Assembly: GCF_002837145.1 (NCBI RefSeq) | Contig: NZ_NWMV01000027.1 | Coordinates: forward strand, 1-64,000 | From: Macromonas nakdongensis | GTDB lineage: Bacteria; Pseudomonadota; Gammaproteobacteria; Burkholderiales; Burkholderiaceae_C | Length of the DNA stretch: 64,000 bases | Direction: 5' to 3' | The notes under the pieces: model-generated | What the model was told of the DNA's origin: nothing | Databases searched by the model: none | What the model saw: only the letters and a program-made list of their open reading frames with translations | Position numbers and translations under genes: made by a program | Part shown: positions 1 through 12,391 of the stretch, piece after piece | Numbering within the stretch: position 1 is the stretch's first letter | Layout: each line of letters opens with the position of its first letter

Positions 1-529
1 TGCCGCCGACCTGCGCGCGCCCACCCCCACCGGGGCGGCCGAGTTGTGCGCCCCAGCCCGCGAGGCCCTGCTGAGCACCTTGACCGCTTTCACCGGACGC
101 TTGCAGCAGACCGCCTGGCGCCGGCTGGAGTGGCAGGCCCAGCGCCTGGACCGCCTGGGCCAGCGCCTGGGCCGCCCGGCGGGCGGGCGGGCCCGCGAGC
201 GCGTCCGCCTGCAGGCCAGCGCCCACCGCCTGCAAGCCGCGCTGGCCTTGCGCCTGGACCGCGAGGCCCATGCCCTGCAGCAGCGGCAGCGCACCTGGGC
301 CCAGTCCGTGCTGCGCGACCAGGAGCGCCGCCATCAGCGGCTGGAGCGACTCGCCGACCAATTGGCCCTGCTCGATCCGCGGCTGGTGCTGCAGCGGGGC
401 TATGCCCTGCTCACCGACGACGCTGGGCGCGTCGTGCACAGCGCGCAGGCGGTGCAGCCCGGGCAGACCGTGCACGCCAGCCTGGCCGACGGGGCGCTGG
501 AATTGACCGTCCAGCCCGCAAGGCCCTGA
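1..529 (+). CDS. xseA: Exodeoxyribonuclease VII large subunit, C-terminal part
   Basis: The last ~175 residues of the large subunit of exonuclease VII, which with XseB degrades single-stranded DNA into oligonucleotides. The frame is open from base 2 and begins with AADLRAPTPTGAAEL, the family's conserved segment before the long coiled-coil region. An Arg/Gln/Leu-rich helical stretch follows, then LLDPRLVLQRGYALLTD and a short beta-rich tail, all typical of XseA C-termini. The N-terminal OB-fold and catalytic part lie outside the window. A TTG at base 44 could open a shorter frame but is internal. sodB follows after 51 bases on the same strand, preceded by a TACAAT that could be a -10 element at 539-544. 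Confidence 0.9.
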   Translation, partial: AADLRAPTPTGAAELCAPAREALLSTLTAFTGRLQQTAWRRLEWQAQRLDRLGQRLGRPAGGRARERVRLQASAHRLQAALALRLDREAHALQQRQRTWAQSVLRDQERRHQRLERLADQLALLDPRLVLQRGYALLTDDAGRVVHSAQAVQPGQTVHASLADGALELTVQPARP

Positions 530-580
530 CTTGTTACCTACAATCGTTTGTCTTTTCATCACCCACCCAAGGAATCCGAC

Positions 581-1162
581 ATGGAACACACCCTGCCGCC
601 GCTGCCCTACGCCATCGACGCCCTGGCCCCCCACTACAGCCAGGAAACGCTGGAGTTCCACCACGGCAAGCACCACAACGCCTACGTGGTCAACCTGAAC
701 AACCTGCAAAAAGGCACCGAGTTCGAGGCCATGGACCTCGAGTCCATCGTCAAGAAGTCCAGCGGTGGCATCTACAACAACGCCGCCCAGATCTGGAACC
801 ACACCTTCTTCTGGAACTGCATGAAGCCCAACGGCGGCGGTGAGCCCACCGGTGCCCTGGCCGCGGCCATCAACGCCAAGTGGGGTTCCTACGCCGCGTT
901 CAAGGAAGCCTTCGTCAAGAGCGCCGTGGGCAACTTCGGCTCCGGCTGGACCTGGCTGGTGAAAAAGGCCGACGGTTCGGTGGACATCGTCAACATGGGC
1001 GCCGCCGGCACCCCGCTGACCACCGCCGACAAAGCCCTGCTGACCGTGGACGTGTGGGAACACGCTTACTACATCGACTACCGCAACCTGCGCCCCAAGT
1101 TCGTGGAAACCTTCCTGGACAAGCTGGTGAACTGGTCTTTCGCCGAAGCCAACTTCGCCTGA
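581..1162 (+). CDS. sodB: Superoxide dismutase, iron type
   Basis: Cytoplasmic enzyme that converts superoxide to oxygen and hydrogen peroxide. The 193-residue product has the four metal ligands where expected: His27 (in EFHHGKHH), His74 (in [13 protein letters not shown]), Asp157 and His161 (in [11 protein letters not shown]). Gln70 in AAQIWNH is the residue pattern of iron rather than manganese enzymes. The frame extends 11 codons further upstream, but the ATG at 581 is preceded by an AAGGA ribosome site and gives the usual N-terminus ([10 protein letters not shown]), so it was chosen. A strong hairpin terminator follows immediately and is shared with the convergent DUF192 gene. Confidence 0.95.
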   Translation: MEHTLPPLPYAIDALAPHYSQETLEFHHGKHHNAYVVNLNNLQKGTEFEAMDLESIVKKSSGGIYNNAAQIWNHTFFWNCMKPNGGGEPTGALAAAINAKWGSYAAFKEAFVKSAVGNFGSGWTWLVKKADGSVDIVNMGAAGTPLTTADKALLTVDVWEHAYYIDYRNLRPKFVETFLDKLVNWSFAEANFA

Positions 1163-1190
1163 CCCCGGCGCCTGCGGGCGCACTGGAATG

Positions 1191-1219
1191 AAAAAAACGG
1201 CCCATCACGGGCCGTTTTT
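1191..1219. terminator. Bidirectional intrinsic terminator between sodB and the DUF192 gene
   Basis: CGGCCC-atcac-GGGCCG stem flanked by an A-tract on the left and a T-tract on the right, so it can work on both strands. It lies between the convergent ends of sodB and the DUF192 gene. Confidence 0.85.
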
Positions 1220-1235
1220 TGTGCGCTCGTTTCGC

Positions 1236-1772
1236 TCAGCGGGCGCCGAAGGCGTCGCCGGCCAGGCGTTGACCGGCCTGGATGCCGCGCTGGGCGAACC
1301 AGCCCTGGTGCATTTCCAGCACGTAGCGCACCGGCTTGGCCGAGCAGTGCGAGTCTGTCGTCAAGGGTTTCATGTCGGCCAGGTTGACGATGGTGCCGTC
1401 GTCGGCGACGAAGGCTGCGGTCAGGGGCAGCAGCGTGTTCTGCATCCAGAAGCACTGCTGCGCCGGGCGTTCGAACACGAACAGCATGCCTTCGTTTTGC
1501 GGCATCTCGCGCCGCCACATCAGGCCCACGCTGCGCTGTTGCGGGGTGCTGGCCACCTGCGCCTGGATCAGGTGCATGCCGGCGCGCAACTGGGTGCGGG
1601 GCAGTTGGGTCTGGGCCTGCTGCGCCATGGCCCCAACGTGGGACCAGACCGCCAGCACCGCCAGGGCGGCCGCCACCCCGTGCCGGCCCCAGCGGCGTGG
1701 GACAGCAGAAATGCGCTCAGGGAATGTGTGGCGCCAGCGCGGGCGTGAGATCGGGGTGGCAGACATGACCAA
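1236..1772 (-). CDS. DUF192 family exported protein
   Basis: A 178-residue protein of the DUF192 family, whose biochemical role is not established. A basic N-terminus is followed by a hydrophobic segment (GVAAALAVLAVWSHVGAMA, about residues 32-50) that looks like a Sec signal peptide or anchor, so the domain probably acts in the periplasm. The mature part carries the family's signature blocks: QRSVGLMWRREMPQNEGMLF, then FWMQNTLLPLTAAFVADDGTIVN and a C-terminal VLEMHQGWFAQRGIQAGQRL. An alternative ATG two codons in (base 1766) gives the same protein without MV. The gene is convergent with sodB and divergent from icd. Confidence 0.85.
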   Translation of the reverse strand: MVMSATPISRPRWRHTFPERISAVPRRWGRHGVAAALAVLAVWSHVGAMAQQAQTQLPRTQLRAGMHLIQAQVASTPQQRSVGLMWRREMPQNEGMLFVFERPAQQCFWMQNTLLPLTAAFVADDGTIVNLADMKPLTTDSHCSAKPVRYVLEMHQGWFAQRGIQAGQRLAGDAFGAR

Positions 1773-1835
1773 ATTCTAGGCCCAGCCCCCGGCAGGTGGG
1801 TTCCACCCTGCGTCGCACTCGGATTTTGGTCTGAT

Positions 1836-1849
1836 GTCTTATATATGAC
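1836..1849. promoter_or_regulatory. Near-palindrome in the icd upstream region (candidate operator)
   Basis: GTCTTATATATGAC reads the same on both strands at 12 of 14 positions. It sits in the AT-rich part of the 228-base divergent region between the DUF192 gene and icd, next to a possible -10 (CATAAT, 1851-1856). It could bind a regulator of icd; no regulator can be named. Confidence 0.4.
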
Positions 1850-2000
1850 TCATAATACGGGGCTGAAACGCGTAATACAAAAGTAATTTTTACGATGTGA
1901 AATATTGGTGTAAGGCCTGCTTGCGCCGCCTGGCGGCTGCTGGCACAGTGCACCGACAGTTCCTTCGTGCCTTTTCAACCCGCAACCCAAAGGACCCACC

Positions 2001-4238
2001 ATGTCTGGCAAGACATCGCAAATCATCTACACCCTGACGGACGAAGCGCCCCGCCTGGCGACCGCTTCCTTCCTGCCGATCGTGCGCGCTTTCGCCCAGC
2101 CCGCCGGCATCGACGTGGCCGAGAGCGATATCTCCGTGGCGGCCCGCATCCTGGGTGAGTTCCCCGATTTCCTCCTGGCCGAACAGCGCGTGCCCAACAC
2201 CCTGTCCGAGCTGGGCAAGAAGACCCTGCAGCCCGATGCCAACATCATCAAGCTGCCCAACATTTCCGCCTCTGTGGCGCAGCTCAAGTCCGCCATCAAG
2301 GAACTGCAAGGCAAGGGCTTTGCCATTCCCGACTTCCCGGAGCAGCCCAAGACCGACGAGGAAAAGGCCATCCGCGCGCGCTACAACAAGTGCCTGGGCT
2401 CGGCCGTGAACCCGGTGCTGCGCGAAGGCAACTCCGACCGCCGCGCGCCCAAGGCCGTCAAGGAATACGCCCGCAAGAACCCGCACAGCATGGCCGAGTG
2501 GAGCCAGGCCTCGCGCAGCCACGTGTCGCACATGCACGCCGGCGACTTCTACCACGGTGAAAAGTCCATGACCCTGGACAAGGCCCGTGACGTGAAGATG
2601 GAACTCATCACCAAGTCTGGCAAGACCATCGTCCTGAAGGAGAAGGTGTCGCTGCTCGACCGCGAAGTCATCGACTCGATGTTCATGAGCAAGAAGGCCC
2701 TGCTGGCTTTCTACGAAAAAGAAATCGAAGACGCGCACAAGACCGGCGTGATGTTCTCGCTGCACGTCAAGGCGACCATGATGAAGGTGTCGCACCCCAT
2801 CGTGTTCGGCCACTGCGTCAAGATCTTCTACAAGGAAGCCTTCGAGAAGCATGGCAAGCTGTTCGACGAACTGGGCATCAACGTCAACAACGGCATGGTC
2901 GATCTCTACAACAAGATCGCTACCCTGCCGCAAAGCCTGCAGGACGAGATCAAGCGCGACCTGCACGCCTGCCACGAGCACCGCCCCGAACTGGCCATGG
3001 TCGATTCCGCCAAAGGCATCACCAACTTCCACTCGCCCAACGACGTGATCGTGGACGCCTCCATGCCCGCCATGATCCGCAACGGCGGCAAGATGTGGGG
3101 CGCCGACGGCCGCCTGAAGGATGTGAAGGCCGTGATGCCCGAATCGACCTTTGCCCGCATCTACCAGGAGATGATCAACTTCTGCAAATGGCACGGTGCC
3201 TTCGACCCCAAGACCATGGGCACGGTCCCCAACGTCGGTCTGATGGCCCAGCAGGCCGAGGAATACGGCTCGCACGACAAGACCTTCGAGATCCCCGAAG
3301 ACGGCACCGCCAACATCACCGACTTGGCCACCGGCGAAGTGCTGCTGAGCGAAGAGGTGGAAACCGGCGACATCTGGCGCATGTGCCAGTGCAAGGACGC
3401 CGCCATCCGCGACTGGGTGAAACTGGCCGTCAACCGCGCCCGCAACTCCGGCATGCCGGTGGTGTTCTGGCTGGACGCTTACCGCCCGCACGAGGCGCAG
3501 CTGATCACCAAGGTCAAGATGTACCTGCACGAGCACAACACCGCCGGGCTGGACATCCAGATCATGAGTCAGGTGCGCGCCATGCGCTACACGCTGGAAC
3601 GCGTGGTGCGCGGCCTGGACACCATCAGCGCCACCGGCAACATCCTGCGCGACTACCTGACCGACCTGTTCCCCATCATGGAACTGGGCACCTCGGCCAA
3701 GATGCTGTCCATCGTGCCGCTGATGGCCGGCGGCGGCATGTACGAGACCGGTGCCGGCGGTTCGGCGCCCAAGCACGTGCAGCAGCTGGTGGAAGAAAAC
3801 CACCTGCGCTGGGATTCGCTGGGTGAGTTTCTGGCCCTGGCCGTGTCGCTGGAAGACCTGGGCCTGAAGAACAACAACCCGAAGGCCAAGCTGCTGGCCA
3901 AGACGCTGGACGCCGCCACCGGCCAGTTGCTGGACAACAACAAGAACCCGTCGCCGCGCACCGGTCAACTCGACAACCGCGGCAGCCAGTTCTACCTGGC
4001 GCTGTACTGGGCCCAGGCCCTGGCCGCGCAGACCGAGGACGCCGCACTGGCCGCCCAGTTTGCCCCGCTGGCGAAAGCCCTGGCCGACAACGAAGCCCAG
4101 ATCGTGGAGGAACTGAACTCGGTGCAAGGCCAGCCGGTGGACATCGGCGGCTACTACCTGCCTGACACGGCCAAGCTCGACGCCGTGATGCGCCCGAGCG
4201 CCACCTTCAACGCCGCCCTGTCTGCCCTGCAGGCCTGA
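2001..4238 (+). CDS. icd: NADP-dependent isocitrate dehydrogenase, monomeric type
   Basis: Citric-acid-cycle enzyme that oxidises isocitrate to 2-oxoglutarate and CO2 with NADP. The 745-residue length and N-terminus ([21 protein letters not shown]) belong to the large monomeric IDH family (about 740 residues), unrelated in size to the ~45-kDa homodimeric form. Recognisable blocks are [21 protein letters not shown] near residue 132, the [10 protein letters not shown] region, and the acidic [27 protein letters not shown] block in the C-terminal half. The ATG is preceded by AAAGGACCCACC. The gene stands alone between the DUF192 gene and clpS, with an AT-rich upstream region carrying a 14-base near-palindrome and a terminator after it. 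Confidence 0.95.
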   Translation: MSGKTSQIIYTLTDEAPRLATASFLPIVRAFAQPAGIDVAESDISVAARILGEFPDFLLAEQRVPNTLSELGKKTLQPDANIIKLPNISASVAQLKSAIKELQGKGFAIPDFPEQPKTDEEKAIRARYNKCLGSAVNPVLREGNSDRRAPKAVKEYARKNPHSMAEWSQASRSHVSHMHAGDFYHGEKSMTLDKARDVKMELITKSGKTIVLKEKVSLLDREVIDSMFMSKKALLAFYEKEIEDAHKTGVMFSLHVKATMMKVSHPIVFGHCVKIFYKEAFEKHGKLFDELGINVNNGMVDLYNKIATLPQSLQDEIKRDLHACHEHRPELAMVDSAKGITNFHSPNDVIVDASMPAMIRNGGKMWGADGRLKDVKAVMPESTFARIYQEMINFCKWHGAFDPKTMGTVPNVGLMAQQAEEYGSHDKTFEIPEDGTANITDLATGEVLLSEEVETGDIWRMCQCKDAAIRDWVKLAVNRARNSGMPVVFWLDAYRPHEAQLITKVKMYLHEHNTAGLDIQIMSQVRAMRYTLERVVRGLDTISATGNILRDYLTDLFPIMELGTSAKMLSIVPLMAGGGMYETGAGGSAPKHVQQLVEENHLRWDSLGEFLALAVSLEDLGLKNNNPKAKLLAKTLDAATGQLLDNNKNPSPRTGQLDNRGSQFYLALYWAQALAAQTEDAALAAQFAPLAKALADNEAQIVEELNSVQGQPVDIGGYYLPDTAKLDAVMRPSATFNAALSALQA

Positions 4239-4261
4239 TCGGCACGGCCCTGAGGCCCGCC

Positions 4262-4299
4262 AGGCCACCGGCTCCCGCAAGGGCGCCGGTGGCCTTTTT
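4262..4299 (+). terminator. Intrinsic terminator after icd
   Basis: AGGCCACCGG pairs with CCGGTGGCCT across a ~14-base loop, followed by a run of T. It lies 24 bases past the icd stop. Confidence 0.85.
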
Positions 4300-4350
4300 G
4301 CTGTCGGGCGGGCGCGTCGACTCCCGGCTGTCGCTAGAATCATTTTCACC

Positions 4351-4701
4351 ATGGCCACCCTCCCTCCCACCCCTCCCCAACTTCCCCCGACCCCGCCCGG
4401 CAGTGGCGATTCGGTGGTGCTGGAACGCCAGACCCTGAAAGTCGAGCCTCCCAAGATGCACCAGGTGGTGCTGCTCAACGACGACTTCACCCCGATGGAG
4501 TTCGTCGTGCTGGTGCTGCAGGAATATTTCAACAAAGACCGCGAAACCGCCACCCAGATCATGCTCAAGATCCACCTCGAGGGTCGTGGTGTCTGTGGCG
4601 TGTTCACCCGCGATGTGGCCTCCACCAAGGTCGATCAGGTGCTGCAGGCGGCCCAGCAGAACGGGCATCCGCTGCAATGCTTGAGCGAACCCGTTGAATA
4701 A
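4351..4701 (+). CDS. clpS: ClpS adaptor of the ClpAP protease
   Basis: Adaptor that binds N-degron substrates and delivers them to ClpA for degradation by ClpAP. The 116-residue protein has a Pro-rich flexible N-terminus (about residues 1-20) and then the conserved core: [21 protein letters not shown] (Asn-Asp-Asp and Met form the N-degron pocket in the family) and [20 protein letters not shown]. clpA starts 78 bases downstream on the same strand, the usual pairing. ATG 4351 was taken because it is the only start that leaves the N-terminal linker intact; the RBS is weak. Confidence 0.95.
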   Translation: MATLPPTPPQLPPTPPGSGDSVVLERQTLKVEPPKMHQVVLLNDDFTPMEFVVLVLQEYFNKDRETATQIMLKIHLEGRGVCGVFTRDVASTKVDQVLQAAQQNGHPLQCLSEPVE

Positions 4702-4779
4702 ACCGGGAATTGCCCCATTTGCCCAAAACCGGGGTCGCAAATCGCGGTAAATTAGAGACTCGTTTTAAGGAAGTGCCCC

Positions 4780-7128
<2,349 letters not shown>

Positions 7129-7150
7129 GGCGGCCTCGTCCCCTCACAGA

Positions 7151-7178
7151 GCCGGCGACGACCTCGCCGGCTTTTTTT
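7151..7178 (+). terminator. Intrinsic terminator after clpA
   Basis: Perfect stem GCCGGCGA / TCGCCGGC with a 5-base loop, followed by seven T. Confidence 0.9.
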
Positions 7179-7279
7179 CGCCCCTTGGGCCGCGCCGCCG
7201 GCTACCGCTCCCCCAAACCGGGGATGGGCACCGGCGCAGGCCTCGTCAATAATCGGACCGCAAGCAACCCCGGGGCCGC

Positions 7280-8737
7280 ATGAATACGCACACCTTCCTT
7301 TGGCACGATTACGAAACCTTTGGCGCCCAGCCCCGGGTGGACCTCCCCGCCCAGTTCGCCGCCATCCGCACCGACGCCGAGCTCAATGAAATCGGCGAGC
7401 CGGTGATGCTGTATTGCCGACCCGCGCCGGATTACCTGCCCGACCCCGAAAGCTGCCTGATCACCGGCATCACGCCGCAGCTGTGCCTGGAAAAAGGGGT
7501 GCCCGAACACGAATTCGCGGCGTGCATCGAGGCCGAACTGGCCCGGCCCGGCACCGTGGGCGTGGGCTACAACACCATCCGTTTCGACGACGAGTTCACC
7601 CGCCATCTGTTCTGGCGCAACCTGATCGACCCCTACGCGCGCGAGTGGCAGAACGGCTGCGGCCGCTGGGACCTTCTCGACGTGGTGCGCATGGCCTACG
7701 CGCTGCGCCCGGAGGGCATGGCCTGGCCGAAAAAGCCCGACGGCCGCCCCAGCTTCAAGCTCGAAGACCTGACCCGCGCCAACGGCATTGCCCACGAGGC
7801 GGCGCACGACGCCTTGTCGGACGTGCGCGCCACCATCGCCGTGGCCCGGCTCATCCGCCAGCACCAGCCCAAGTTGTTCGACTTTGCTTTTGCCTTGCAC
7901 AAGAAGGACCGGGTGATGGCCGAACTGGGTCTGCCAGCCCTGCCGGGCCAGGCCAGGCCTTTCCTGCACGTGTCGGGCATGTTCCCGCCGGAGCGCGGCT
8001 GCCTGGGCGTGGTCTGGCCCTTGGCCAGCCACCCCAGCAACCGCAACGAGCTGCTGGCCTGGGACCTGGCCTTCGACCCCGCGCCGCTGGCCATGATGTC
8101 GGCCGACGAGATCCGCCAACGCATGTTCACCCGCAGCGCCGACCTGCCCGAAGGCGTCAGCCGGCTGCCGGTCAAAACCCTGAGTCTGAACAAGTCGCCC
8201 ATGGTGGTCGGCAACCTGCGCACCTTGCGGCCCGACTTGGCCGAACGCTGGGCGCTGGACCTGGAGCTGGCCCAGCGCCACGCCGAACGGGCCGCCACTT
8301 TGCCCGACATGAGCGCGATTTGGGCCCAGGTGTTCGAGAAACCGCCCCGGGCCCAGCGGCCCGACGTGGACCAGGACCTGTACGGCGGTTTCCTGGAGGC
8401 CGCCGACCGCCGCCGACTGAACCACCTGCGCACGCTCGACCCTACCGACCCGGCCTGGCGCCAGACCGGGTTTGACGACGAGCGCCTGCCCGAACTGGTG
8501 TTCCGCTACCGGGCCCGCAACCACCCCGAGGCCTTGTTGCCACACGAGGCCGGCCGCTGGCAGGCGCATTGTGCCCAGCGCCTGCTTGAAGGCGCCGAAG
8601 GTGCGCGCACCACGGAGGCCTTGTTCGAGCGCATCGACGAACTGGCCGAGGCCGCCAGCGAACGCGGCGACGAGCGGGCCGAGGCGATTTTGGGCGCTTT
8701 GTACGACTACGCCGAGGCCATCACCGCCGACGGCTGA
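7280..8737 (+). CDS. sbcB: Exodeoxyribonuclease I
   Basis: 3'-5' exonuclease on single-stranded DNA, acting in recombination and mismatch repair. The 485-residue length fits the family. The DEDDh exonuclease motifs are visible: FLWHDYETFGAQP with Asp10 and Glu12, VGYNTIRFDDEFTRH near residue 97, and HEAAHDALSDVRATIAVARL near 175 with the catalytic His and Asp. The C-terminal half (SH3-like and helical domains) has the family's KSPMVVG and FRYRARNHPEALLP blocks. The single-copy gene lies between clpA and the convergent HerA-like ATPase gene. Confidence 0.95.
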   Translation: MNTHTFLWHDYETFGAQPRVDLPAQFAAIRTDAELNEIGEPVMLYCRPAPDYLPDPESCLITGITPQLCLEKGVPEHEFAACIEAELARPGTVGVGYNTIRFDDEFTRHLFWRNLIDPYAREWQNGCGRWDLLDVVRMAYALRPEGMAWPKKPDGRPSFKLEDLTRANGIAHEAAHDALSDVRATIAVARLIRQHQPKLFDFAFALHKKDRVMAELGLPALPGQARPFLHVSGMFPPERGCLGVVWPLASHPSNRNELLAWDLAFDPAPLAMMSADEIRQRMFTRSADLPEGVSRLPVKTLSLNKSPMVVGNLRTLRPDLAERWALDLELAQRHAERAATLPDMSAIWAQVFEKPPRAQRPDVDQDLYGGFLEAADRRRLNHLRTLDPTDPAWRQTGFDDERLPELVFRYRARNHPEALLPHEAGRWQAHCAQRLLEGAEGARTTEALFERIDELAEAASERGDERAEAILGALYDYAEAITADG

Positions 8738-8754
8738 GGCCCCGCGCCCGAAAA

Positions 8755-10296
8755 TCAGCGGCGTCCGCCCAGCAGGCTGCCCAGCACGCCGCGCACCAAT
8801 TGGCGCCCGAGGCTGGCGCCGACCTGGCGCACCACCGTCTTGGCCATGGTCTGCACCAGGCCGTCGTACTGCCCGCCGCGGGGGCCGGTGCGGCCAAACA
8901 GCACCTCGTTGAGCTGACCGCCCAGGCCCGAGGCTTCGCCCCTGACTGCTGGCTGGGCGCCGGGCACGCGCGGCCCTGGGCGTGCGGCTGCCCCATCCTC
9001 GGCCCCGGCGGAAGCGGAGGGGGCTGCGTGCGCCCGCAGGATCTCGTGGGCGCTTTCCCGGTCCACCGCCTGTTCGTACACCCCGGCCACCAGCGAATCC
9101 TGCAGCAGCGCCTGGCGTTGCGGGGGGGTGATGGGGCCGATCTGGCTGCCCGGGGGCAACACGAACACGCGCTCGGTTTCGCAGGGGCGGCCCTTGGCGT
9201 CGAGCAGGCTCACCAGCGCCTCGCCCACGGCCAGTTCGGTGATGGCGGCCTCGATGTCCAGGCCCGCCTTCGGGCGCATGGTCTGCGCGGTCGATTTGAC
9301 GGCCTTCTGGTCGCGCGGGGTGAAGGCGCGCAGCGCGTGCTGCACCCGGTTGCCCAATTGGCCCAGCACGGTGTCGGGGATGTCCAGCGGGTTCTGGGTG
9401 ACGAAGTACACCCCCACGCCTTTGGAGCGCACCAGCCGCACCACCAGTTCGATGCGCTCGACCAGCACCTTGGGCGCCTCGTTGAACAGCAGGTGGGCTT
9501 CGTCGAAGAAGAACACCAGCTTGGGCTTTTCGGGGTCACCGATCTCGGGCAGCTGCTCGAACAGTTCGGACAACATCCACAGCAGGAAGGTGGCGTACAG
9601 GCGCGGCGCGTTCAGCAGCTGGTCCGCGGCCAGGATGTTGACCACCCCGCGGCCCCCGACCGTCTGCATGAAGTCGCTGATGTTGAGCATGGGCTCGCCA
9701 AAGAACTTGTCGCCGCCCTGTTGTTCGATCTGCAGCAGCCCGCGCTGGATGGCACCGATGCTGGCGGCGCTGATGTTGCCGTAGCCGGTGGTGAATTGCT
9801 TGGCGTTGTCGCCCACGTGCTGCAGCAGGGCGCGCAGGTCTTTCAGGTCGAGCAGCAGCAGGCCGTGGTCGTCGGCGATCTTGAACACCAGGTTGAGCAC
9901 GCCGGCCTGGGTGTCGTTCAGGTCGAGCATGCGGGCCAGCAGCAGCGGTCCCATGTCGCTGACAGTGGCGCGCACCGGGTGGCCTTGCTCGCCGAACACG
10001 TCCCACAGGGTGGTGGGGCAGGCCACCGGCTCGGGCAGGGCGATGCCCCGGTCGGCCAGCACCTGGGCCAGCTTGCCGCCGATCTGACCCGCCTGGCTGA
10101 TGCCGGTGAGGTCGCCCTTGACGTCGGCCATGAAGACCGGCACGCCGATGCGCGAGAAGCCTTCGGCCAGGGTCTGCAGGGTCACCGTCTTGCCGGTGCC
10201 GGTGGCGCCGGTGATGAGGCCGTGGCGGTTGGCGCGGTCGGGCAGCAGCAGGCATTCGGTGTCGCCGTGGCGGGCGATCAACAGGGGTTCGGTCAT
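8755..10296 (-). CDS. HerA-like ATPase, YjgR/DUF853 family
   Basis: Cytoplasmic RecA-fold ATPase of the HerA/FtsK superfamily (E. coli YjgR type); its biological role is not established. The 513-residue protein has Walker A GATGTGKT at residues 30-37, the following [16 protein letters not shown] block, and Walker [14 protein letters not shown]. After these comes the sensor region [35 protein letters not shown], diagnostic for the group. The C-terminus has an Ala/Pro-rich linker and a short Gly/Arg-rich tail. The gene is divergent from yebC with an 80-base gap and convergent with sbcB. Confidence 0.85.
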   Translation of the reverse strand: MTEPLLIARHGDTECLLLPDRANRHGLITGATGTGKTVTLQTLAEGFSRIGVPVFMADVKGDLTGISQAGQIGGKLAQVLADRGIALPEPVACPTTLWDVFGEQGHPVRATVSDMGPLLLARMLDLNDTQAGVLNLVFKIADDHGLLLLDLKDLRALLQHVGDNAKQFTTGYGNISAASIGAIQRGLLQIEQQGGDKFFGEPMLNISDFMQTVGGRGVVNILAADQLLNAPRLYATFLLWMLSELFEQLPEIGDPEKPKLVFFFDEAHLLFNEAPKVLVERIELVVRLVRSKGVGVYFVTQNPLDIPDTVLGQLGNRVQHALRAFTPRDQKAVKSTAQTMRPKAGLDIEAAITELAVGEALVSLLDAKGRPCETERVFVLPPGSQIGPITPPQRQALLQDSLVAGVYEQAVDRESAHEILRAHAAPSASAGAEDGAAARPGPRVPGAQPAVRGEASGLGGQLNEVLFGRTGPRGGQYDGLVQTMAKTVVRQVGASLGRQLVRGVLGSLLGGRR

Positions 10297-10376
10297 GGCG
10301 GCGCTCCGTCGGTGGGTGAAAAGTACAATACCCGGTTATTCAAGATTCAGCGTACACGAAATTCACGAGGGTTTTC

Positions 10377-11102
10377 ATGGCAGGACATTCCAAGTGGGCC
10401 AACATCCAGCACCGCAAGGGTCGCCAGGACGAGAAACGCGGCAAGATCTGGACGCGCATCATCCGTGAGATCACGGTGGCAGCGCGCCAGGGCGGTCCCG
10501 ACCTGAGCGCCAACCCGCGCCTGCGCCTGGCGGTGGACAAGGCCAAGGCCGCCAACATGCCGGCCGACCGCGTGAAGTACAACATCGACAAGGCCTCGGG
10601 CGCCTTGCAGGATGTGCAATACGAGGAAATCCGCTACGAGGGCTACGGCATCGGCGGCGCGGCCATCATCGTGGACACCATGACCGACAACCGCGTGCGC
10701 ACCGTGGCCGAGGTGCGCCACGCCTTCAGCAAGCACGGCGGCAACCTGGGCACCGAAGGCTCGGTGGCATTCCAGTTCAAGAATTGCGGGCAACTGATTT
10801 TCGCGCCCGGTACCTCGGAAGACCAGGTGATGGAAGTGGCCCTGGAGGCCGGCGCCGAGGACGTGATCAGCGACGATGACGGCGCCATCGAGGTGCTGAC
10901 CGCGCCGGGTGACTTCGAAACGGTGAAGAATGCGCTGGAAGCCGCTGGACTCACGCCCGAAGTGGCCGAAGTGACCATGCGCGCCGACAACACCATCGAA
11001 TTGAGCGGCGATGACGCGGCCAGGATGCAGAAGCTGCTGGACGTGCTGGAAGACCTGGACGACGTGCAGAACGTGTTCCACAACGCGGAAATTGACGAAT
11101 GA
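10377..11102 (+). CDS. YebC/PmpR family protein
   Basis: YebC-family protein, described variously as a transcriptional regulator and, more recently, as a factor that helps ribosomes through difficult sequences. The 241-residue length and N-terminus ([22 protein letters not shown]) are canonical, as are [38 protein letters not shown] and the acidic C-terminal domain. A TACAAT at 10324-10329 could be its -10. Its stop TGA overlaps the purD start (ATGA), so the two are probably translationally coupled. It heads a gene chain that continues to rng. Confidence 0.95.
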   Translation: MAGHSKWANIQHRKGRQDEKRGKIWTRIIREITVAARQGGPDLSANPRLRLAVDKAKAANMPADRVKYNIDKASGALQDVQYEEIRYEGYGIGGAAIIVDTMTDNRVRTVAEVRHAFSKHGGNLGTEGSVAFQFKNCGQLIFAPGTSEDQVMEVALEAGAEDVISDDDGAIEVLTAPGDFETVKNALEAAGLTPEVAEVTMRADNTIELSGDDAARMQKLLDVLEDLDDVQNVFHNAEIDE

Positions 11103-12391
11103 GCGAGCAAATGAAGGTGTTGGTGGTGGGCGGTGGCGGACGCGAACACGCCCTGGCCTGGAAAATGAAGCAGTCCCCTCGCGTTGAGCAGGTGTTCGTG
11201 GCGCCCGGCAACGGCGGCACCGCCCGCGACGCCGACCTCACCAACATCGCCATCACCGATGTGAAGGCGCTGCGCCAATGGGCCCAGGCCCAAGGCATTG
11301 CCTTGACGGTGGTGGGCCCCGAAGCGCCCCTGGCCGCCGGGGTGGTGGACGAGTTCCGCGCCCACGGCATGCGCATTTTCGGCCCCACGAAGGCCGCCGC
11401 GCAGCTGGAAAGCTCCAAGGCTTTCTCCAAAGCCTTCATGAAGCGCCACGGCATCCCCACGGCGTCGTACGAAACCTTCACCGACGCCGCCGCGGCCCAT
11501 GCCTATGTGGAGCGCGAAGGCGCGCCCATCGTGGTCAAGGCCGACGGCTTGGCCGCGGGCAAGGGCGTGGTCGTGGCCATGACGCTGGCCGAGGCGCACG
11601 AAGCCATCGACTTCATGCTGCTGGACAACAAGCTGGGCGTGGCGCACAACGAAGGTGGCGCGCGGGTGGTGATCGAATCCTTCCTGCAAGGCGAGGAAGC
11701 CAGCTTCATCGTGTTGTGCGACGGCAAGCACGTGACCGCACTGGCCACCAGCCAGGACCACAAACGCCTGCTGGACGCCGACCAGGGCCCCAACACCGGC
11801 GGCATGGGGGCGTATTCGCCCGCGCCGGTGGTGACGCCCGAGGTGCACCGCCGCGCCATGGAAGAAATCATCCTGCCCACCATCCGTGGCATGGAGCAAG
11901 ACGGCATTCCCTACACCGGCTTCCTGTACGCCGGCCTGATGATCGAGCCCAGCGGCGCGGTCAAAACGCTGGAATTCAATTGCCGCATGGGCGACCCCGA
12001 AACCCAGCCCATCATGATGCGCCTGCAAAGCGATCTGGCCGAGGTGATGCTGGCCGCCACCGAAGAGCGCCTGGACCAAATCGCCTTGCAATGGGACGAA
12101 CGCTTTGCCATGGGCGTGGTGCTGGCCGCTGCCGGTTACCCCATGGACCCGCGCAAGGGCGACGCGATCACCGCCTTGCCGGCCGACCGCGCCGACGCCG
12201 TGGTGTTCCATGCCGGCACCACCATGAAGGATGGCCAGGTGTTCACTTCTGGCGGACGCGTGTTGTGCGCCACCGCCCTGGGACACGGCGTGGCCGAAGC
12301 CCAAGAGCGGGCTTACGAACTGGTCGCCGGCGTGGCTTTCGACGGGATGCAGTACCGCACCGACATCGGTTACCGGGCACTGAGCAAATGA
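11099..12391 (+). CDS. purD: Phosphoribosylamine-glycine ligase
   Basis: Second step of purine synthesis: ATP-dependent joining of glycine to 5-phosphoribosylamine. The 430-residue product has the N-terminal [17 protein letters not shown] nucleotide-like fold, the ATP-grasp core ([16 protein letters not shown] near residue 142) and the signature [21 protein letters not shown]-terminal [15 protein letters not shown] block follows. The first ATG overlaps the yebC stop; a second in-frame ATG at 11111 ([10 protein letters not shown]) is nearer the usual N-terminus and could be the true start. hemF begins in an ATGA overlap at its end. Confidence 0.96.
   Translation: MSEQMKVLVVGGGGREHALAWKMKQSPRVEQVFVAPGNGGTARDADLTNIAITDVKALRQWAQAQGIALTVVGPEAPLAAGVVDEFRAHGMRIFGPTKAAAQLESSKAFSKAFMKRHGIPTASYETFTDAAAAHAYVEREGAPIVVKADGLAAGKGVVVAMTLAEAHEAIDFMLLDNKLGVAHNEGGARVVIESFLQGEEASFIVLCDGKHVTALATSQDHKRLLDADQGPNTGGMGAYSPAPVVTPEVHRRAMEEIILPTIRGMEQDGIPYTGFLYAGLMIEPSGAVKTLEFNCRMGDPETQPIMMRLQSDLAEVMLAATEERLDQIALQWDERFAMGVVLAAAGYPMDPRKGDAITALPADRADAVVFHAGTTMKDGQVFTSGGRVLCATALGHGVAEAQERAYELVAGVAFDGMQYRTDIGYRALSK

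Noticed and set aside
1890-4628. 912-residue open frame on the minus strand across icd and clpS
   Set aside because: It is the antisense shadow of strongly conserved icd, produced by GC-rich third positions. Its translation is repetitive His/Gln/Val-rich with no family features.
10643-12304. 553-residue minus-strand open frame across yebC and purD
   Set aside because: Antisense shadow of two well-conserved genes; His/Gly/Gln-rich translation without domains.
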